64,000 nt of DNA, taken from contig CM068551.1 of assembly GCA_035048495.1 (NCBI GenBank), forward strand, positions 17,548,248-17,612,247, in the 5' to 3' direction. A model generated the notes under the pieces. It was not told the DNA's origin, did not search any database, and was given only the letters and a program-made list of their open reading frames with translations. The DNA comes from Euptelea pleiosperma (taxonomy: Eukaryota > Streptophyta > Magnoliopsida > Ranunculales > Eupteleaceae). The position numbers and the translations under genes were made by a program. Position 1 is the first letter of the stretch. Each line of letters starts with the position of its first letter. Shown piece after piece: positions 59,001 to 64,000 of the stretch.

Positions 59001-62000
59001 ATTTATTATGTAAGAAAACCCAAATCATACAATAGTGCTGCGTGAATAGTGACGTGAATAGTGTCACGTGAATAGTGCCTTGAATAGTGTCATGTGAATA
59101 GTAATCCCCTCTTAATTCCTTCTCAAATCGTGGAACGGTACTCCCGTCCTGCGTCAAATCGATTTGGGATCCGGTAGTGGAGCGGGTCGGGAGGAGATTA
59201 ACAGGGTGGAAGAAGAAGTATCTTTCAAAAGGAGGTAAAGTTTACCCTTATTAATAGCATTTTATCTGGCATCCCTATCCACCACCTCTCTCTATTTACC
59301 ATTCCGGTTAGTGTGGCTAGTGATCTGGAGAAGCTGCTGAGAGATTTCTTGGGGCAAGAAAGTGTGATGTCCATAAATTCCACTTGGTGGATTGGCTAGC
59401 ATTTGTAAGCTTAAAGGGGTATGAGGCTTGGGTTATTGTTATTTTCAAAATATGAACGTGGCGCTTCTTGGGAAATGGTTTTGGAGGTTTGGCGAAGAAG
59501 TAGAGAACTTGTGGCGGAGGGTGGTCAAAGGAAAGTATGGGGAGATGTAGGACAGATGGGGAGTTAATCTAGGTCTATCCTCCTATGGTACTAGTTTGGG
59601 GAAATGAATCATGAAGACCCAAGAGCGTTTTGGTATGGGCATAAGTAGGGAGGGTGATAGTGTTCGCTTCTAGGAGGATATATGGTGTGGCGATGAACCG
59701 TTGTAGAGTGTTTTTTGATTCTTTATCACATATCAGACCTTAAAGGGGTAAAGATTCAGGACTGTGTTGTGAGAGTCAACGATGTTGTATGTTGGAACTT
59801 TGGCTTTAGAAGAAACCTCAATGATTGGGAGGTGGATAGCTTTGTTTCTTTTTGTCTAGAGTGGGGGATGAACTTATGACAACTACATAGTCAGATAAGA
59901 GGATATAGAGGTGGGACCCTAAAGGAGTCTTCTTTGTTAGATCTTTCTTTTCTCATCTTAGTCCGTTGGGTCAGAGTGGTTTAACCGTGGCTTTGGTTTG
60001 GGGGGCTCCTATCCTGTTGAAGGTGTTATTCTTCGTCTGGATTGCTACTCTGGACAAGATTTTGACTATGGACCATTTGAATAATATGGGGATGATGTTG
60101 CCGAATAGATCTTCTTTGTGCAAATGTAGTGCCGAGATTGTTGGGCATTTGTTGATCCATTGCCCATTCACGTATGTTATCTAGCAAGTATTTTTCTCTC
60201 TTTTCGGTATAGAGTATGTGCTGCCGGGTCATGTTATCAATTTGGTCCACAGAAGTGTGTTGGAGATCTTTAGTGGGAGAGGGCGGTTCCTTTGGCGTAT
60301 CCTTCCCTTCACAATCATGTGGGCTGTTCGGAAGGAGAGAAATTCCAGCATATTTGAAGGGAAATAGGAAGAGATTCCAGGGTGGTGTTGTGAGTTAAAG
60401 CCCTTATGTATTTTTGGGCCTCCTCTTCAGAGTTTATGGGATGTTTCTTCGATGCTTTTATGTTTAGATGGGATGGGGTGCTACGTGGTTCTTCTCCCAT
60501 ATGATTTGTTAATATGGGTTTTTTTGGGGTCCTCCTCTGGAGTTCTCTCGAGGTTGTATTTTGTCGGGTTCTCCCCTTTTTTTGTTCAATATACTTTTTA
60601 ACTTATAAAAAAAAGAAAAATCCTTAGCATTTTGTATTATATTTATAAAACTAACATACTATATATGATGCTTAATTCATAAAGTAGTAATGCATAATAT
60701 TGGTCGCAGATGTGGGATGACCTAGAGCATCAAGGTCGAGACTCATTTTTGAAGGAGCTGCAATACAAAATGCATTTTCAGGAACTAAACTTGGAGTACA
60801 TTGCAAAGAATTAGCATCCAACATTTTCATGCTGTTGTTTTGATGCTTCATTTACTTAGATTTGTCTTGTGATTGTGACAACTGCAATTTTTATTTTCTG
60901 ATTTTTATGTCAACAATTTGCAATAATAGGAAAAAATTAGTCATAAGGACCAATGAAATAAATTTCGATTTCGAGGTTTATTTCGATCAGCTCGGAATTG
61001 GAAATGTTTCGTGGAAATATTTCGACCAGTGTGGAAATAATACATTTTTCATGGAAATGATGGAAATAATGTGGAAATGATGGAAATATTGTGGAAAGTT
61101 TGGGAAATGATAAAACAAGCATAAAAATAAACTCATAAGCTATCAAACCAAGATATATAACTATATGTAGTGTGGAAATGAATGACCATAACGATTTTTA
61201 ATATGTTGAAGCAGGCATCTGATAGTCAGTCAAGGTATAATTTAATTAGATAACTATTATTCAATTATTTATTATAAAAAAGATATAAATCAAGGTATTA
61301 ACGAATCTTTATTCACTTACATTAATGTTTTAATATTATGTATAATTTTAGAAAACCTATTTATTATTATCTTATTACATTTACTTAATTTTTTGAATGT
61401 TCAAATAATTTTAGGAAAAAAATTTAACCTGACTAACTTGTAGATGGGCTGAGTAATGCAACATATAATCAATTTATGCACAAGCATGGATGTTTAGGGT
61501 AAAAACCAATGAAATTGCGGTTTCCCCTAAATTTCAAATTTTCACCCTAAATGATCTACAATCTGTGGACAATCAAGTGTAAATGCATCATAGATTTGAT
61601 GCATTTACACCTAAACTATCTATTTGTAGCAAGAAATGATAGCAGGAAATTGTATACTTAAGTACATGTCGAATTTAAAAAAAACTCCAAATGGGATTCG
61701 AATCATCCTCACGATCAATCAGTGAACCAAGAAATCTACAATGAATTGATCTTTTTAATAAAATAAATATATGAAAATGGGTTAAATTGATCAAATATGG
61801 GGATTTGTAGTGGTTTTGAGCTCAAATGAGATGTTTCCTACCTTCAATAGAAATGTTTCCATAGATTTCGAAACATTTCGACTAAAATAATACTTATTTA
61901 TATTGTCAATTGATCGAAATTTACTGTTTACGCAAAATATTTCGACTTGTATGGAAACATTTCGTGTATGTATTCTTTCGTTTCGGTAAACTAGAAATAG

Positions 62001-63955
62001 GAAATATTTCGCGAAATATTTCGATAATTTCGCGAAATTTATTTCCTTGATAAGGACTGATACTGATTCTTATCCCATTTTCTTGTAATGTAAGGATGCA
62101 GGTGCTTTTACAAGTGAATGTTGGAATTTCTTTTTTCAAAGATCCTGTCCTCGAGGTTCTTCAATTTGATAAATATCAGGATAGAAATTTGGCTTCTGAG
62201 AACCCAGACAACTTAGTTTATGCAAACCGGGAGGACCCATGTGGGGAACTGCTTAAATGGTTGCTTCCTTTGGATAATACTCTCCCCCCTCCAGCTCGTC
62301 CGTTATCCCCCCCTTCTTTGAGTTCAAGCTCAGGTATTGGAAGCGCATCTCAAAAGTCCAGTTTTCCTGTGTCATCTGGCTCCCAACTCTTCTCTTTTGG
62401 TCACTTTAGAAGTTACTCTATGTCTTCAGTTCCTCAAAATACCACACCACCTCCTCCTCCAGTTACAACCTCCAATTCTAAACCTATCTCTGACCTAGAA
62501 GATTGGTATCGCTGCTCAAGACAGAAGTCTTTGAAGAGTCAAGAAACTGGAAATGAGGGGCTTCTATCTTTCCGAGGTGTGTCACTTGAGCCAGAAAGAT
62601 TTTCTGTTCATTGTGGATTGGAAGGTATCTACATACCAGGCAGGAGGTGGAGAAGAAAACTTGAAATTATTCAACCAGTAGAAATCCATTCTTTTGCCGC
62701 TGAATGCAATACGGAGGACCTCCTTTGTGTTCAGATAAAGGTGTGAGTTATGATTTTCACAGAATCAAGCTACTCCTATTTGTAAATATTTTTGAACTCG
62801 GTAAAATGTTTGAACAGATAAGTCGTGGACTTATTTGTTGGATTCTTTTTACAATTCTGTTTCAAATGCCAAAATCATTAAATTCTGTGTTTTGCAGAAT
62901 GTTTCTCCAGCACACATACCAGATATTGTGATCTTTTTAGATGCCATAACAGTTGTTTTCGAGGAGGCTCCAAAAGGTGGACCACCTCTATCGTTACCAA
63001 TTGCATGTATTGAGGCTGGAAATGACCACAGTTTGCCAAATCTTGCCCTCAGGTTGGTTTCCATGCAATGTACTTCAATTTTTTGTTTTCCGTTGTCAAA
63101 CACCAAATATTAACCTGGCACTTTTGTTGCTGCTACTTTTGGCTGTTAACATAAATATGTTTCTGAAGCATGTTTATCAGGGTGTACGATATACCTTCCA
63201 AATGATGCATGTCAAGCTTTCTACTTAAGCCTATTCAACCATCACTCAAGCTGCAAACCTGAGCATAAATATTATATTTGTGGTATGAGGAAAATTACTG
63301 TTTCAGAATTTTCCAAGCATACAAGCATATGGGTGAACAATTAAAGACCACTATATGTCTAATTTTCTCTCTCAAGGATGAGAAGTGCTGGTCTACTTTG
63401 CTTATTTCTATTCAACCATGGAGGTCATGGTCAGTGACATTTTCCATTTTGTGTCATGACTTAAATGGATGGCCGTTAGAGTAGATCGCTTGCATTTGCA
63501 ATAATAGTGTTTAGCCTTCCAAGGGGCCTTCTTCTTATCAAACTGCTCCATGTAATTATCTGTGACCTGTTCTACATCATTAGTGCATAGCCTTGTCTGG
63601 TGAAGGAGAAAAAAAGAAAAAAATCCAATGGTTCTGAGGTGCTGGTCTTCATTTGCCGCGTAAATTGAAGCGTGGAATGTATATCTTTGGATTCGTAGGT
63701 TCTTCTTGTTCTAGTTATAACAGCCTATTTACCATGGCAGGAGAGGTGAAGAACACTCTTTCATTCTCAAACCAGCAACTTCAATGTGGAGGAATCCTAC
63801 AGCTCACGGCGAAAGAAGTTCTCAGCCATCACATTCACAGGCCAGAGGTGCAAAATTAAACTTGCACCTGCCATCTATGATTGGTGAAGGAAAGAGGATT
63901 TCTTCAAGTGCTGATCAATACGCGGTTTTAGTATCATGTCGATGCAACTACACTG
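43782..63955 (+). CDS. TRIPP-like protein (TRAPPII-associated), 3' end outside window
   Basis: Exons 43782-44061, 51748-51825, 51946-52541, 62102-62740, 62898-63052 and 63741-63955, all GT-AG with matching phases; about 654 codons visible, then donor GTAGCT at 63956. The protein starts [20 protein letters not shown], then [40 protein letters not shown], a variable 130-residue stretch, [20 protein letters not shown], a Ser/Pro-rich segment, [19 protein letters not shown], and [17 protein letters not shown]. No transmembrane segment seen. I recognise the plant-only At3g17900-type family, reported as the TRAPPII trafficking-complex component TRIPP (from memory, not searched). Introns 1 and 3 are swollen by transposons (7.7 and 9.6 kb). 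Confidence 0.85.
44062..46009 (+). other. Gene 2 intron 1, proximal part
   Basis: Donor GTATTC. AT-rich intron sequence with no gene, repeat terminus or element recognised before the Copia-3 LTR. Confidence 0.55.
46662..48288. mobile_element. Harbinger-like DNA element, 1627 bp
   Basis: Ends GGCTGCGTTTGGTTCGC and the complement of GTGAACCAAACGCAGCC, flanked by TAA at 46659-46661 and 48289-48291. The TAA duplication with this terminus is of PIF/Harbinger (Tourist) type. Excising it rejoins gag codons around GDKSL|REYY in frame. No transposase recognised; the interior holds a foldback repeat at 47155-47385. Confidence 0.82.
47155..47385. repeat. Foldback repeat nested in Harbinger-like element
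   Basis: The left arm (CCGTATGGATGTTTGGACCA, then TTCGGCTTGATTTGTGGTTT) pairs with the complementary right arm ending TTTGGACCATCCCTTGGTAG. Arms about 80 bp. Shares the core (TTGATT..GATTTCT, GGGATTCGAGCATT) with 845-1225 and 1433-1605. Confidence 0.75.
48292..49149 (+). pseudogene. Copia-3 gag end, protease and pre-integrase
   Basis: gag remnants (YYSELRG...[12 protein letters not shown]) have stops. Protease [16 protein letters not shown] is near 48857-48905, then [20 protein letters not shown], and the pre-integrase VFQGLKTK just before the insertion at 49150. Confidence 0.85.
49150..50123. mobile_element. Gene-fragment-carrying DNA element, 974 bp
   Basis: Ends GGCTATGTTTGGTTCG and the complement of CGAACCAAACACAACC, flanked by GAA (49147-49149 and 50124-50126). 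Removing it restores the Copia-3 frame (LKTK|RKIGGG). The interior carries the start of a 2-oxoglutarate-dependent dioxygenase gene (49429-49638) with its donor, plus an unidentified segment (about 49803-49975). The terminus resembles the element at 46662-48288, so probably the same superfamily. No transposase. Confidence 0.82.
49429..49638 (+). pseudogene. Captured exon-1 fragment of a 2OG-Fe(II) dioxygenase
   Basis: 70 codons reading [20 protein letters not shown] then [20 protein letters not shown] and [12 protein letters not shown], followed by GTATAA. This is the DIOX_N N-terminal region of plant 2-oxoglutarate-dependent dioxygenases (DMR6/DLO-like). The frame is intact, with no stop, but the catalytic HxD...H jelly-roll is absent. 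It lies inside a DNA element, so it is a captured fragment and not a gene. Confidence 0.85.
50300..51747 (+). other. Gene 2 intron 1, distal part
   Basis: Contains GGGTTGGGTTCGGGCTCGG repeats and a GATTTGCAGCCCTA end near 50560-50580 that resembles a hAT terminus, and a (TG)n tract at 51141-51160. No gene recognised. Acceptor ATATGCACTTGCAG. Confidence 0.5.
51748..51825 (+). CDS. Gene 2 coding exon 2
   Basis: 78 nt after ATATGCACTTGCAG. The split codon gives K, then [20 protein letters not shown] and SFVFP. Phase 1 at both ends. The frame is not open as a single reading across the intron. Confidence 0.9.
51946..52541 (+). CDS. Gene 2 coding exon 3
   Basis: 596 nt after [45 protein letters not shown], then a polar variable region, and SLSNGDIVV at the end before GTATGT (phase 0). 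Confidence 0.92.
52759..54857. mobile_element. Solo LTR, about 2.1 kb, probably Gypsy-type
   Basis: Begins TGTCACGCCCCCAAATCC and ends AGGGTCATTACA (TG...CA), flanked by the 5-bp TATTT at 52754-52758 and 54858-54862. No gag, pol, primer-binding site or purine tract inside. Long length and the TGTCACGCCC start are typical of plant Gypsy LTRs from memory; clade unassigned. An (AAATA)-rich tract lies at about 54188-54312. Confidence 0.88.
54188..54312. repeat. AT-rich microsatellite-like tract
   Basis: Runs of AAATAAATAAATAAAT with TAATTAAT interruptions inside the solo LTR. Likely replication-slippage prone. Confidence 0.85.
56160..56900 (+). pseudogene. LINE endonuclease domain (degenerate)
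   Basis: LLWNVRGLG is the usual start of the plant L1 endonuclease, followed by broken frames with DIVVL.KTK and later [20 protein letters not shown], the FTW.N.. SRLDR end of the domain, with stops between. Confidence 0.8.
57440..58435 (+). pseudogene. LINE reverse transcriptase (FADD changed to FAYD)
   Basis: [29 protein letters not shown] (SKLDMEKAYD type), [20 protein letters not shown] and [11 protein letters not shown]. The catalytic FADD reads FAYD (codon TAC), one of the essential Asp residues lost. The LINE's [12 protein letters not shown] segment continues after the solo LTR at 59162. Confidence 0.92.
58436..59156. mobile_element. Solo LTR, 721 bp, inside LINE
   Basis: TGATGCGAG...TGCGTCA (TG...CA) flanked by the 5-bp AATCG at 58431-58435 and 59157-59161. 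Removal restores LINE codons ([15 protein letters not shown]). Contains repeats of TTTACTATTTATAGTAAAT at 58508-58600 and CGTGAATAGTG-type repeats at 59041-59100, with a TATAAAAGG near 58772. No internal genes. Confidence 0.92.
59162..60180 (+). pseudogene. LINE C-terminal region with zf-RVT
   Basis: Resumes [10 protein letters not shown] in the LINE frame, then degenerate W..F pieces; 59966-60184 reads [40 protein letters not shown] and IHCPF. The zf-RVT Cys/His pattern is altered (first Cys replaced by Ser), with stops elsewhere. Confidence 0.85.
60710..60814 (+). other. Exon-like orphan ORF in gene 2 intron 3
   Basis: After GGTCGCAG, in phase 0 with coding exon 3, a 34-codon frame reads [20 protein letters not shown] then [14 protein letters not shown] and stop (60812-60814). 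It looks protein-like but I recognise no family. If spliced, exon 3 would end the protein early here. Alternative: a captured or decayed fragment of another gene, or a chance ORF in a small island of non-transposon intron. Confidence 0.45.
60951..62049. mobile_element. Non-autonomous hAT-like element B, copy 2 (1099 bp)
   Basis: Duplication ATAAGGAC at 60943-60950 and 62050-62057. The left end CAATGAAATAAATTTCG pairs with CGAAATTTATTTCCTTG at the right. Homologous along its length to 10090-11181 with the same CGAAA/TTTCG subterminal repeats. Ends 52 bp before gene 2 exon 4, in the region where a branch point would be expected. Confidence 0.92.
62102..62740 (+). CDS. Gene 2 coding exon 4
   Basis: 213 codons, starting [20 protein letters not shown] after GTAAGGATGCAG, with [14 protein letters not shown], a Ser/Pro-rich region with PPPPP, and [20 protein letters not shown]. 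Phase 0 donor GTGTGA. The acceptor lies only 52 nt downstream of a hAT element. Confidence 0.92.
62898..63052 (+). CDS. Gene 2 coding exon 5
   Basis: 155 nt after [62 protein letters not shown]. Phase 2 end (AG|G). Confidence 0.92.
63741..63955 (+). CDS. Gene 2 coding exon 6 (last in window)
   Basis: After ATGGCAG, continues [19 protein letters not shown], a Ser/His-rich loop, [20 protein letters not shown] and [12 protein letters not shown], then GTAGCT at 63956. The remainder of the gene is outside the window. Confidence 0.88.
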
Positions 63956-64000
63956 GTAGCTATATTATCCTAGTACCATATTACCTGAAAGAGTGCATAT

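Larger units (their letters stand above)
54863..60615 (+). mobile_element. L1-type LINE, near full length but broken
   Basis: Contains an acidic ORF1-like region with stops (55045-55855), an endonuclease start ([10 protein letters not shown] near 56170), reverse transcriptase and a zf-RVT domain, ending TTATAAAAAAAAGAAAAA at about 60600-60618. A solo LTR (58436-59156) splits it. Many stops. The 5' end is uncertain; no target duplication was identified. Confidence 0.85.

Overview
This is plant nuclear DNA, almost certainly from a flowering plant with large, transposon-filled introns. The evidence is two spliced plant genes with GT-AG introns and plant-type 5' leaders, and Copia, LINE, TRIM, hAT, Harbinger and Mutator-type elements. 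A woody magnoliid or other early-diverging angiosperm would fit the intron sizes, but that lineage call is only a guess. Nothing bacterial, viral or organellar was seen, and I found no rRNA, tRNA or CRISPR locus.

Two host genes lie head to tail on the + strand. Gene 1 (CDS 13170-30728, candidate untranslated first exon ending at 1843) encodes a protein of about 908 residues. It has an RS-like basic N-terminus, two RNA recognition motifs and a C-terminal U2AF-homology-type RRM interrupted by an acidic insert, so it resembles the U2AF large subunit of the spliceosome. Gene 2 (CDS from 43782, running off the right edge after 63955, candidate untranslated first exon ending at 38461) resembles the plant-specific TRAPPII-associated protein TRIPP (At3g17900-like).

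Most of the rest is nested transposons, and many boundaries can be fixed by target-site duplications (TSDs). Intron 1 of gene 1 holds a full-length minus-strand Copia element (2042-11461, TSD GATGT). That element was itself hit by a TRIM inside its primer-binding site, a Mutator-type foldback element in its leader, and a hAT element in its 5' LTR, which contains a second hAT. The 9.7-kb intron 14852-24565 carries LINE fragments and a Harbinger-like element, and intron 26142-29322 carries a LINE 3' end.

Between the genes (about 31.2-38.36 kb) is a dense repeat block. It holds a tandem array of roughly 170-bp units whose junctions look like Helitron ends, an LTR pair with a hAT insertion, a TRIM concatemer and two foldback MITEs. 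Gene 2's leader intron holds an RTE-type LINE and a gag-deleted Copia. Its intron 1 holds a Copia split by two DNA elements, one of which carries a captured piece of a 2-oxoglutarate-dependent dioxygenase gene. Its intron 3 is about 94% transposon: a 2.1-kb solo LTR, an L1-type LINE split by another solo LTR, and a second copy of the hAT family.

The most noteworthy signals are the Helitron-like concatemer, the gene-fragment capture at 49150-50123, the five hAT-type elements that share a terminal design but have different subterminal repeats, the TRIM that landed in a Copia primer-binding site, and an exon-like orphan ORF in intron 3 of gene 2.
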